NCBI RefSeq assembly: GCF_006861655.1
Contig: NZ_SESI01000001.1
Location: forward strand, 124,001-188,000
Source of the DNA: Halonotius roseus
Lineage (GTDB): Archaea > Halobacteriota > Halobacteria > Halobacteriales > Haloferacaceae
Direction: 5' to 3'
Length of the DNA stretch: 64,000 nucleotides
Shown here piece by piece: positions 47,792 through 55,387 of this stretch. Position numbers and translations under genes: made by a program. How positions within the stretch are numbered: position 1 is the stretch's first letter; the number at the start of each line of letters is the position of its first letter. The notes beneath the pieces are model-generated. The model worked only from the letters and a program-made list of their open reading frames with translations, did not search any database and had not been told where the DNA came from.

Positions 47792-48127
47792 TCAGTAGGC
47801 CTCGCCGACGACGCTGACGATCCCGTTGCCGGCCTCGACGAAGGCGAGCTCAGTCGGCGCGGAGCCGAGCGTGCAGATCGACGCGGCGTCGTTGTCGTCG
47901 GTCGCTGCCTGCACGCGGTAGTCGCCGGGAGCGATCGGAAGGTCGATGCTTTTGAGCGTCAGTGGATCGAGTGTGACTGTCGTCTCGTGGACAGGCGTGC
48001 CGTCGTCGCTGATGGTGACATCGACCGTGACCGTCTGTGCGCCCTCGTAGTTTCGGAGGAGCAACGCGTCGGCACAGGTTTGTTCGGGTGGTGTCGTCGA
48101 CTCTTGGGGCGGGGATGCGAGTGGCAT
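47792..48127 (-). CDS. Small beta-rich hypothetical protein
   Basis: A 111-residue protein with alternating polar and hydrophobic strands (VTVDVTISDDGTPVHETTVTLDP, SIDLPIAPGDYRVQAAT), probably an Ig-like fold. It has two Cys (~18 and ~84) but no signal peptide from this start; an in-frame stop lies 39 nt upstream, and a TATA-like 'gtttagg' about 27 nt upstream of the ATG supports leaderless expression. It faintly resembles the lipoprotein at 41688-42206. Confidence 0.6.
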   Translation of the reverse strand: MPLASPPQESTTPPEQTCADALLLRNYEGAQTVTVDVTISDDGTPVHETTVTLDPLTLKSIDLPIAPGDYRVQAATDDNDAASICTLGSAPTELAFVEAGNGIVSVVGEAY

Positions 48128-48522
48128 AAGATATCTGTGGCACCGATACCACCTAAACCGCCATTACGTGTTTCAGCCTCAGAAACACGCCAAGGGGTGT
48201 TTTTACCCGGGAACAGCTGGTATCTGGTGGGGATCATCACCCACACTCGACACCCCAGAACCGTCCCACAGCCGGGATCGCACCGGTTCCGGGTTCACCA
48301 CGCACTCCGAGAGCACCCCAGGATCGCCACCCACCGCTGACACCACCGTGTCCCCGTTGGTGCCGACACGCCGCCGTAGCGGCCACCCGGACGGTGGCCC
48401 GTCTTCGGCCCTCCTCACACCCGCGGCGGCCAACAAACCGCCACCGATTGGTTAGTACCCTGTGAGCGGAACCCATACACTCATTACTGACCCGTTGATA
48501 TGGGGACACAACCATCCGAGAT
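48128..48522. other. Gene-free stretch with a CGTGTTTC hairpin
   Basis: No convincing gene: open frames here are Pro/Thr/Ser- or Arg-rich without features. CGTGTTTC (48167-48174) and GAAACACG (48182-48189) are perfect 8-bp arms, 40-60 nt upstream of the start of the gene at 48127. The remainder (48190-48522) holds the unlocated promoter of the gene at 48523. Confidence 0.45.
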
Positions 48523-49254
48523 ATGAGCGACGCAGACCCGATTGCCCTTTCCGGCGGCGGCGTAACAGTACACAAATCCTACCACGAGGAGATCTATCCG
48601 GATCCGGCGATCGTGATCGTGATCGAACAGTTCGAGGCCGGCTCCCGACAGGTGACGCTCACCGAGTCGCTGCCAGCCGGTGTCGACGCGACGCTGGTGG
48701 AGTTCGACGGCGAGACGGCCGACCACTGGACGGCCCGCGGCGAGGAACTCGAACTAAGCGTCTCGCTGGCCGACGGCGAAAGCATCGAAACCGCCTACGC
48801 CTACGCCGGCGGCATCGCCGACGCGCCCGATAAGTGGCTCACACCCCCGAGCGTCGTCATCGAGGACGCCGACGGCAACACGGTTCAGTTGGATCCAGCC
48901 GATGCCGAACCGCCGGAAACCGTCGTTGAACTTCCGGAGGCGGTGACCGCAGCCGACACCGACAGCGCGGCCCCAGAGTACGGCGATGGCGTTGCCTACG
49001 AGCCCCCGGAGCCCGAAGCCGTCGAATCCGGCGATATCTACGGCCAAGATGAGGCCACGCCCTACGAGGATCACGCCGAAACAGCCCCCGAATCGTTGTA
49101 CGGCGAGATCGAAACCCGCTGGTCGGAGGAGGCCTCGGTCATCGCCGCACGATCCTCCTACGGTGACGAGGACGCCTACGAACCCGAGGAGCCGGAGGCT
49201 GTCGACGATGGGGATCGCTACGGCGATGACGACGCCGTCGACGACGAGAGCTGA
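48523..49254 (+). CDS. Acidic hypothetical protein with beta-rich N-terminus
   Basis: A 243-residue acidic protein. Residues ~8-110 look like a beta-sandwich (VTVHKSYHEEIYPDPAIVIVIEQFE, SRQVTLTESLPAGVDATLVEF). Residues ~140-243 are Glu/Asp/Pro/Tyr-rich and contain loosely repeated motifs of the form YGDE/YEPPEPEAV (for example EPPEPEAVESGDIYG and EPEEPEAVDDGDRYG). No signal or membrane segment. The stop codon is provided by a tandem 25-bp duplication, so the C-terminus may be recently altered. Family unknown. Confidence 0.7.
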   Translation: MSDADPIALSGGGVTVHKSYHEEIYPDPAIVIVIEQFEAGSRQVTLTESLPAGVDATLVEFDGETADHWTARGEELELSVSLADGESIETAYAYAGGIADAPDKWLTPPSVVIEDADGNTVQLDPADAEPPETVVELPEAVTAADTDSAAPEYGDGVAYEPPEPEAVESGDIYGQDEATPYEDHAETAPESLYGEIETRWSEEASVIAARSSYGDEDAYEPEEPEAVDDGDRYGDDDAVDDES

Positions 49255-49276
49255 CGACGCCGTCGACGACGAGAGC
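49227..49276. repeat. Perfect tandem duplication of 25 bp
   Basis: TGACGACGCCGTCGACGACG plus AGAGC occurs at 49227-49251 and again directly at 49252-49276. Because 25 is not a multiple of three, the second copy is read in another frame and begins with TGA, which is the stop codon of the acidic protein gene. Confidence 0.85.
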
Positions 49277-49290
49277 GACCCGGCCCGAGT

Positions 49291-49995
49291 TCAGGCACCG
49301 CGAAGCGAGAGCGACCGCTCTCGGTCGAGAACCGTGTATCCTTGCGCGTCGAGTGCGGCGTCGTAATACTGCTGGGCGACCAGCCACGCCGGCAGCCCGC
49401 GGAGGCCGAACCGCCGGTCGCTCCGCACATCGATCTCGACGAGCGTGTTGCCGTCCTGTTCGGTCAGCGTCACATCGTAGCTGCCCCACGGCGAGTCGCC
49501 AGCGGTTACGCGAAGCGTGAACTCGGTGGCTGTCGACGACGATTCCGTACTCGCTGTCGACGAGGGCTTCTCACCTGCTGTCGACGATGACTCCTCGATC
49601 GTCGTCGCCATCGTGATCGATCGCAGCCCGAGGAGATAGGAGAGCTCGAAGCTGCCTCCCGTCTCGGCGGTGGTCACGCTGTCGGCGATCCCCCACTGGA
49701 GGGCGAGCACCGGCGGCCGCGGGCCAACAAAGGCGTCCCGAACGGTCGCCGGCGTGGCCCCCGTCCGCAGGCGGGCGGTTCCGCCTGTGGTAAACAGCGG
49801 GATCCGAAATGCGCCGAGAACGGTCACGGCGGCGAGAACGCCCTGCCACAACGGCAGTGCGAGTATCAGTCCGACAGCTGCAAGCCCGACAAGCAGGGCG
49901 GTCACACCGCTGGCGGCGCGTTCGAGCCGATGGTACCGGGTGACGATAGCGTCAAGCTCCGAGGAGCTGTCGGCGGCGTCGCTGGTGGAGGGCAT
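49291..49995 (-). CDS. Membrane-associated protein of unknown function
   Basis: A 234-residue protein with two hydrophobic segments (GVTALLVGLAAVGLILALPLW and LAAVTVLGAFRIPLF, ~30-65) and a large soluble C-terminal domain (~75-234) with a Ser/Thr/Glu-rich insertion near residue 150 (SSSTAGEKPSSTASTESSST). The C-terminal part (FTLRVTAGDSPWGSYDVTLTEQDGNTLVEIDV) could be an SRPBCC-like or beta-rich fold. A TATA-like 'accataatct' 28-37 nt upstream supports the ATG at 49995. The function is unknown. Confidence 0.65.
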   Translation of the reverse strand: MPSTSDAADSSSELDAIVTRYHRLERAASGVTALLVGLAAVGLILALPLWQGVLAAVTVLGAFRIPLFTTGGTARLRTGATPATVRDAFVGPRPPVLALQWGIADSVTTAETGGSFELSYLLGLRSITMATTIEESSSTAGEKPSSTASTESSSTATEFTLRVTAGDSPWGSYDVTLTEQDGNTLVEIDVRSDRRFGLRGLPAWLVAQQYYDAALDAQGYTVLDRERSLSLRGA

Positions 49996-50069
49996 TGTCG
50001 GCGATGGTGGTCGGTTCGACAAACAGATTATGGTTTCCGGCGATCAGGTGGGTGGTCTCGCCGCGGCTG

Positions 50070-50468
50070 TTAGGGCGATTCCGACCGGACTGACAGCGTG
50101 ATCGACGCCGGCGACCCCTCAGCAGTGGGTGACTCACCGGACGACGGTGTGGTGTCGCCGAGATGGATATCAAAGCCGTCGATGGTGAGTTCGAAGGCCT
50201 GCCGGTGGTGGCCGTCGGGATCGACCGTCATCGTCGGTTCGACGACGCCGGCGGTCTCCAAGCGGTCGAGCCGGCGGTAGACGGTCGGCCGTGAGACATC
50301 GGCGCGGGCGGCGATCTCCCGGGCCGGCAGCGACTCGCTTCCGAGAGCGTCGACGACGGCGCGGGTGTACTCGTCGCCGAGCAGCCGAAGCAACTGCTCG
50401 GTGTCGACCGACCCCTCGTCGGCCCGCTGGTCGTGGGACGGAGGCAGCGTCGTTGGTGGGGTTGCCAT
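50070..50468 (-). CDS. Winged-helix regulator, first of a paralogous pair
   Basis: A 132-residue protein with an ArsR-like winged helix at ~23-95: LLRLLGDEYTRAVVDALGSESLPAREIAARADVSRPTVYRRLDRLETAGVVEPT then a wing DGHHRQAFEL. The C-terminus is Ser/Pro-rich. It is about 45-50 percent similar by eye to the neighbouring gene at 50594-50953 in the DNA-binding domain, and both share the PDGHHR wing. Targets unknown. Confidence 0.78.
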   Translation of the reverse strand: MATPPTTLPPSHDQRADEGSVDTEQLLRLLGDEYTRAVVDALGSESLPAREIAARADVSRPTVYRRLDRLETAGVVEPTMTVDPDGHHRQAFELTIDGFDIHLGDTTPSSGESPTAEGSPASITLSVRSESP

Positions 50469-50593
50469 CGTTGGGCTAATCGTCGAACGACCAGGGGATC
50501 TATCATGGGGCTTCTAGTACCAACCGCGGAGCAAGCGGGTATCTAGCTATACAGAAAACGGTCAAACTGGCAGCCAGCGGGTGGGGGTGACAG

Positions 50594-50953
50594 CTACGGG
50601 CCGAGGTCGACCTTGATCCCGTCGACACCAAACCCGACCTGCAGCTCATCGACGACGAGGTGGTAGCGTTTGCGGTGGTGGCCGTCAGGATCGACAGCGA
50701 CAGCAACCTCGACGAGGCCGGCGGCTTCGAGATCGTTAAGCCGGCGGTAGACCGTCGCCCGCGATGCTGACAGCGACTCCACGAGCGCAGGTGCCGAGGC
50801 CGGGCGATCGGACAGCGCGTCGATGACCCGGCGGGCGTACTCGTCGCTCAGCAGCTCAAGGACAGCGTCGACATCGACTCCGGGGGCAGGCGGGCTGTCG
50901 GCTCGCGTCGTCTCCGGCGGAACCGCATCCGTGGATTGCTGGGTCGTTGACAT
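50594..50953 (-). CDS. Winged-helix regulator, second of a paralogous pair
   Basis: A 119-residue protein with the same layout as its downstream paralogue: acidic/Pro-rich N-terminus, helix-turn-helix AVLELLSDEYARRVIDALSDRPASAPALVESLSASRATVYRRLNDLEAAGLVE, wing VDPDGHHRKRYHLVVDEL and a short C-terminus. The 125-bp gap to the paralogue contains 'gggatctatcatggggcttctagtaccaacc', with direct promoter signals not resolved. Confidence 0.78.
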   Translation of the reverse strand: MSTTQQSTDAVPPETTRADSPPAPGVDVDAVLELLSDEYARRVIDALSDRPASAPALVESLSASRATVYRRLNDLEAAGLVEVAVAVDPDGHHRKRYHLVVDELQVGFGVDGIKVDLGP

Positions 50954-51115
50954 CCGTACTTAGCTAGCGGACTGCCTTCCCGCTATAGCCGGTGGCTACC
51001 AGTCACAGGCAGGTGGGCGATCGGCCTCTAGGTATCTTCACTCCGGTGGTGGTGGGGCGGCACGCGGCATCGGCGTCCACCGACTATTAGTACAGTGCCG
51101 TCCCACTATCCGACA

Positions 51116-51697
51116 ATGGGTTCGGGGCTCCACGTCGATGAACCGCGGGTGCTCATGGTCGACGACGAGAAGCAGGTCGCCGACGCCTACGCGTTGCGCC
51201 TGGAGGATGTCGCCGACGTAACCGTCGCCTACGGTGGCGAGGAGGGGCTGTCCGTCGTCGAGGAGGGCCGCCCACCGGATGTCGTTCTTCTCGATCGACA
51301 TATGCCGGGGCTGTCCGGCGACGAGGTGCTTGCGGAGCTCCGCGACCGTGAGCTCACCACCCGGGTGATCATGGTGACCGCGATCGATCCCGACCTCGGG
51401 GTTGTCGAGATGCCGTTCGACGACTATCTCTCAAAACCGGTCGATCGGGCGGATCTGCATGCGGCCATCGACCAACAGTGTCAGGTGTTGGCCTACGAGC
51501 TGCTCGGCGAGTATTTCCGGCTCGAATCGACCCGGGCTGTCCTTGCGGCCGATACCGCCGCGACAGCCGACACCGACGACCGTCTTGCCGCGATCGAGGC
51601 CGACCTCGAAACGGCTGAACGGCGCGTTCGTGACCTGCTGCCGGAAGCCGACACGCTGCTGTCGACGTTCGATGGGATCGACCGCGAGGGTTACTGA
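51116..51697 (+). CDS. Response regulator with HalX-like C-terminus
   Basis: A 193-residue protein. Residues ~8-120 are a receiver domain: VLMVDDEKQVADAY with the acidic pair, phosphoacceptor Asp in VVLLDRHMPGLSG (~57), Thr in VIMVTAIDPD and Lys in YLSKPVDRADL. The C-terminal ~70 residues (helical, ERRVRDLLPEADTLL) resemble the haloarchaeal HalX domain. The ATG at 51116 lies ~27 nt after 'ctattagtac'. It is convergent with the Bat-type gene (stop codons overlap by a few bases) and could be a partner of the neighbouring kinase. Confidence 0.85.
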   Translation: MGSGLHVDEPRVLMVDDEKQVADAYALRLEDVADVTVAYGGEEGLSVVEEGRPPDVVLLDRHMPGLSGDEVLAELRDRELTTRVIMVTAIDPDLGVVEMPFDDYLSKPVDRADLHAAIDQQCQVLAYELLGEYFRLESTRAVLAADTAATADTDDRLAAIEADLETAERRVRDLLPEADTLLSTFDGIDREGY

Positions 51698-53406
51698 TCG
51701 CTCCCGGCCGGCGTCGCGGGATCGGTCGCCAGAAACGCTCCCACCAGCTTGCGCTGGGCCCGCCGGAGGTGATACAGCAGCGTCGGCCCGGCGATATCGA
51801 GGCTGTCGGCGACCTCGGCGGCGGTACTCCCCCGCGGCGATTCGAAGTAGTCGGCGAGGTAGGCCGCCCGGAGAGCGGCCTGTTGGCGGTCGGTCAGCCG
51901 GTCGGCCAGCTCATTGCGGAACGCCGCGACCGGCTCCGGGCTGGGTGTCGTTGCCTCCTTGGCGAGGAGGTCGGTGTCGTCGACCACGTCGTCGACCGTT
52001 TCGATCAGCCGCCGGACGCTCTCCTCGGGTGGGGCTTCGGCGACGATCCGGGTCGAGCCGCCGCGGTAGGTCGCCGAGGTGATCGACGCCCCCCACCCGG
52101 TGAGCGCGGTCACCGGCGTCTCGCCGGCCACGGTGACCTGTAACAGCGGGTCGTCGCCGACCCGGATCCACGATACGTCCGTGACCTGCTCGGAGGCTTC
52201 GAGCGTCTGCGTGATCGTGTGTGTGGTCGGTGCCTCGTCGGCAACGTCGGTGGCTGCTGTGCTGTCGTCGTCGGTCGTATCGTCGGCACTCGGGTCGGCA
52301 TCGGTAGCTCCCTCATCATCATCATCATCATCATCATCGGCCACAGCAACGACATCGGACTCCGGCGTAACATAACAGATGACCGGGCCGTCGCCGCGAG
52401 GGACAGCCCCCGACAGCGAAAACGTTGTGTCAGTTTCGGCGGCAGCCCGATCCAGCGGGATTGACTCACCGGAAACCGACAGCATCACCTCGGTCACGGT
52501 GTCGGCGACGAGCAGATCCTCCTGGCGGATCGACCGGATCGCAAAGCCGGCGACCCGGCCAAGCGTTTCCAGCCCGGCCCGTTCCTGCTCGCTGAACCCA
52601 TCGGCCTGGCCGGCGTACACCGAGACGACGCCGTACACCGTCTCCTGATACTCCAGCGGCACCGCCAGACAGGACTGGAGGCCGCTGGCGAAAGCGGCCT
52701 GCCGAACCCCGCGGGGCGAGGACGCGTCGTCGGCGAAGGCGTCGATCACCTGTGTCTCTCCGGTGTCGACGGCGCGCTGGCCCGGCAGGCTGTCGGTCTC
52801 GCCGAGAGCGGTGTCGATCCGATCGCGGAGCTCCGGGGCGGTGCCGGCGGTGTCGACAACCCGGAGCCGATCGGTGTTGAACTCCCGGGTGCCAACCCAG
52901 ACGAAGTCGTACCGGTCGGCCCCGCCGAGTCGCTCACAGACCGAGCGGGCGATCTCCTCGCGGTCGGCCGCGCCGATCACATGCTGGAGGACCCGGACGA
53001 TCAGCGCGTCGATCCGCTGGACGCGATCGAGCCGCCGATCAAGTCGCTCGGCGCGCTGCCGGAGATCGTGTTTCTCGGTCGTCTCACGAACGAACAGCCG
53101 GAGGCCGTCGTCGACCTGTACGTCGACGGCGAGCCAGCGATCGATCCGGGGATAATACTCCTCGAAGGCCGTCGGCGTCGGCTCGTCGTCGAGGATCCCA
53201 CTGAGGTGGTCGGCGGCTGAGGCCGGAAAGCCGGTCGCCAGCGGCTCGCCGACGGCGGCCTCGGGGGCGGTCTCGATGAGCGTCGCTGCCCGCTCGTTGA
53301 CCGCGGTGATCTCGCCGTCGGTCGTCGCCTCGATCACGCCGATCGGGGCGGTCGCCAAGGCCTCGTTCATCGGTTCGTTGGACGCGTGTACAACGTGTGG
53401 GCTCAT
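51691..53406 (-). CDS. Bat-type regulator: PAS, GAF and HTH_10
   Basis: A 571-residue transcription regulator of the bacterio-opsin activator (Bat) type. PAS ~15-115 (ATAPIGVIEATTDGEITAVNERAATLIE), GAF ~140-300 (ADREEIARSVCERLGGADRYDFVWVG...QSCLAVPLEYQETVYGVVSVYAG), a middle Bat GAF/HTH-associated region with a poly-Asp linker, and the C-terminal HTH_10 helix-turn-helix (LTDRQQAALRAAYLADYFESP, then STAAEVADSLDIAGPTLLYHLRRAQRKL). It starts inside the upstream kinase stop (ATGA), so kinase and regulator are co-translated. It probably controls genes in response to light, oxygen or another PAS/GAF ligand. Confidence 0.85.
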   Translation of the reverse strand: MSPHVVHASNEPMNEALATAPIGVIEATTDGEITAVNERAATLIETAPEAAVGEPLATGFPASAADHLSGILDDEPTPTAFEEYYPRIDRWLAVDVQVDDGLRLFVRETTEKHDLRQRAERLDRRLDRVQRIDALIVRVLQHVIGAADREEIARSVCERLGGADRYDFVWVGTREFNTDRLRVVDTAGTAPELRDRIDTALGETDSLPGQRAVDTGETQVIDAFADDASSPRGVRQAAFASGLQSCLAVPLEYQETVYGVVSVYAGQADGFSEQERAGLETLGRVAGFAIRSIRQEDLLVADTVTEVMLSVSGESIPLDRAAAETDTTFSLSGAVPRGDGPVICYVTPESDVVAVADDDDDDDDEGATDADPSADDTTDDDSTAATDVADEAPTTHTITQTLEASEQVTDVSWIRVGDDPLLQVTVAGETPVTALTGWGASITSATYRGGSTRIVAEAPPEESVRRLIETVDDVVDDTDLLAKEATTPSPEPVAAFRNELADRLTDRQQAALRAAYLADYFESPRGSTAAEVADSLDIAGPTLLYHLRRAQRKLVGAFLATDPATPAGSDQ

Positions 53407-54482
53407 GTGGTTGACGGCTCCTCCCGGGGGTGGAACTCGAAGCGCGCGCCGCCGGCCTCGCTGTCGGTGAGCGAGACCGACCACTCGTGGGCGTCGGCGA
53501 TCTCCTCGACGATCGTCAGCCCGAGACCGGTGCCGAGGCCGCTGTCGTCGCGGACGTAGCCAGAATCGAAGACCTGCTGGCGATCGTCGGCCGGGATCCC
53601 AACGCCGTCGTCGGCGACAAAGAAGCCGTCGCCGACGCGGCCGACGGTGACGGTAAGCGTATCGTCACCGGTCTGCGACCGGCTGCCCGTGGAGCCATGC
53701 TCCACGCTATCGTCGGACTCTGTCCGACTGCTCGTTGAACCATGTTCAACGCTGTTCCGAAACAGATTCTCGAAGAGCCGCTGAAGCCGGTCGGGATCGG
53801 CCGCCAACGTCGGCAGCTCGTCGTCGATCGACAGCGAGGCGGCCTCGGTGTCGACAGTTGCCCACGCGTCGGCGACGACGGCCGCGAGATCGACACCGGT
53901 CACCGGGTTGAGGGCATCCTCACCGCGGGCGAGGGTGAGCACATCCTGGATGATGCGGGCCATCCGGTCGTGGACGGCCGCTAACTGCTCGAAGTGTTCG
54001 GGATCACCAGTTTCGCGGGCGGCCTGCAGGTGAGCGTCGGCCACGTCCAGTGGGTTTCGGAGGTCGTGACTGATGACGCTGGCTAGGCGGTCGACGGCGA
54101 CACTGGGGGTCGCCTCACGGGGGGTTACCACCGTGTAGGTCAGCTCCGCGGTGGGTCGGTCGATCGGCTGGAACCGGTAGCAGGCCACGTCGCAGTCGCC
54201 CTCGCCAGCGGGTTGCAATCGGAGTTGGACATCGCCAGCGGCGTCACCACGGAGGACGGCCACCGCGTCATCGATCGCAGTCGACGACGCCGTTGAGGCG
54301 GCGTGGGCGTCGACCCACGCGTCGACCGCCGTTCCGGCGGCGTCGCCGAACCGTGCGGCGAAGGCGTCGTTGACAGTTGTGATGACGCCCGCGTCGTCCT
54401 GCTGGTCGACGCCGACGATTGGTACCGGCAGCGCGTCCGGGGGGAGCGGCGTCGCCTCGGAGGGGTCGGAAGCACCGTCCAT
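53403..54482 (-). CDS. PAS-containing sensor histidine kinase with N-box insertion
   Basis: A 359-residue soluble kinase. A short PAS-like region (~20-110), the His motif SVISHDLRNPLDVADAHLQAA (~140) and an ATPase domain with N box, VADDGVGIPADD and GLGTGLGLTIVEEIAD. The N box NLFRNSVEHGS is followed by a tandem repeat, SVEHGSTxSRxxxxDD twice, absent from ordinary kinases. The Bat-type gene overlaps its stop by four bases. Promoter not located; the upstream 297 bp hold no gene. Confidence 0.85.
   Translation of the reverse strand: MDGASDPSEATPLPPDALPVPIVGVDQQDDAGVITTVNDAFAARFGDAAGTAVDAWVDAHAASTASSTAIDDAVAVLRGDAAGDVQLRLQPAGEGDCDVACYRFQPIDRPTAELTYTVVTPREATPSVAVDRLASVISHDLRNPLDVADAHLQAARETGDPEHFEQLAAVHDRMARIIQDVLTLARGEDALNPVTGVDLAAVVADAWATVDTEAASLSIDDELPTLAADPDRLQRLFENLFRNSVEHGSTSSRTESDDSVEHGSTGSRSQTGDDTLTVTVGRVGDGFFVADDGVGIPADDRQQVFDSGYVRDDSGLGTGLGLTIVEEIADAHEWSVSLTDSEAGGARFEFHPREEPSTT
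53668..53750. repeat. Two-unit 45-bp tandem repeat of hairpins within a kinase gene
   Basis: Four hairpins in a row, each with 6-7-bp perfect arms and a 3-base loop: CCGGTC-TGC-GACCGG (53668-53682), GTGGAGC-CAT-GCTCCAC (53689-53705), GTCGGAC-TCT-GTCCGAC (53712-53728), GTTGAAC-CAT-GTTCAAC (53734-53750). Hairpins 2 and 4, and 1 and 3, are 44-45 bp apart, and differ by paired changes in both arms. Confidence 0.85.
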
Positions 54483-54779
54483 GCGCGCTATCGACCGCGA
54501 CGGCCGGCATCCCGATGGCGACTGGGCTGCGTTCCGATGGTCGGAGCGACTCGATCCGTATCGATCAACGACATATCTTCGCGTGGTCGCCCCTCGGTGT
54601 AAGACTCACCCTCTAGTAATCGTCACCGCCGGCTGTCACCCGACAGCGGCAAGACAGCTACCGCTCCGGTTCGGATGGCGATAGCCAAGGAGCGAAGATG
54701 GTCGTGAGCAACGCGGAGAGGTCGATTGCGATCAGCAGCGCTGGCGGGGAGCAATTGCGGTCAGCAAAATCGAGGCTCG
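54483..54779. other. Gene-free stretch between the kinase and aIF1A genes
   Basis: About 300 bp without a convincing frame: open frames are Arg-rich and overlap in all directions. It must contain the kinase promoter, but I find no clear TATA box; 'catatcttcgcg' at 54572-54583 is the best candidate region. Confidence 0.4.
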
Positions 54780-55064
54780 TTAGTCGATGTGGCCTTCGCG
54801 GCGAAGCTGGTCGGCATCCTGGCTGTCGTATCGCCACTCGACATCAGCCTTCTCGTCTTGCCAATCCCACGGCTCGATAAGGACGATATCGTCCTCGTTG
54901 ATCCACGTGCGGAACCGCATCCGACCAGGGATACGGCCCATCCGCTCTTTCCCGTCGTTGCAGCGCAGCCGAACGCGGCCCCCACCGAGCATATCGGTGA
55001 CGACCGCGAACATCTCGTTTTCGTCTGGCATCCGGAGATCGTTCCGGCCTGATTCTTCTGACAC
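54780..55064 (-). CDS. eif1a: Translation initiation factor aIF1A
   Basis: A 94-residue archaeal initiation factor 1A that binds the 30S A-site. The S1-like OB fold [42 protein letters not shown] (~18-59), then [19 protein letters not shown], is the standard aIF1A core. A charged N-terminal extension (~1-16) is normal. It lies 80 bp from a tiny membrane-protein gene on the same strand. Confidence 0.95.
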   Translation of the reverse strand: MSEESGRNDLRMPDENEMFAVVTDMLGGGRVRLRCNDGKERMGRIPGRMRFRTWINEDDIVLIEPWDWQDEKADVEWRYDSQDADQLRREGHID

Positions 55065-55145
55065 ACCACTCTAGGGGCTCCGAAGCCAGTTAAATCGTGG
55101 CATCTTGCCGTCACCGACATGGGATGTGATGACAGCACCCACCGG

Positions 55146-55283
55146 TCACTCCGTGTCGGTTTCGCGTCGCTGAAACAGCCATCGCAACACCAGATAGCCG
55201 ATGAGGCCGCCGACAAAGAGCACCACCGGGATCAGAAACGGCCCAACAGTATCGAACAGCGTTGTCAGTGGGCCAAGCACCAT
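55146..55283 (-). CDS. 45-residue single-helix membrane protein
   Basis: A small frame ATG 55283 to TGA 55146: MVLGPLTTLFDTVGPFLIPV, then a strongly hydrophobic helix (VLFVGGLIGYLVLRWLFQ) and a charged end RRETDTE. It has a normal archaeal N-in/C-out or C-in design (Arg-rich C-flank suggests C-in) and typical codon use. It is upstream of aIF1A on the same strand by ~80 bp. No family recognised. Confidence 0.6.
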   Translation of the reverse strand: MVLGPLTTLFDTVGPFLIPVVLFVGGLIGYLVLRWLFQRRETDTE

Positions 55284-55387
55284 ACGAACACATCACTGCC
55301 CGCGCAAGTAAACCCCGCGGCCGCGAACAGCGGGCGGTCGACCCCGGGACAGTACATACTTTTGCACCTGGACATCGAACGGTCGCT

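Noticed and set aside
48168..48455. 95-codon plus-strand frame
   Set aside because: Pro/Ser/Thr-rich, no promoter in position and no feature of a real protein.
53403..54482. Possible frameshift or pseudogene in the kinase because of the N-box insertion
   Set aside because: Both repeat units are multiples of three and all later ATPase motifs remain in frame.
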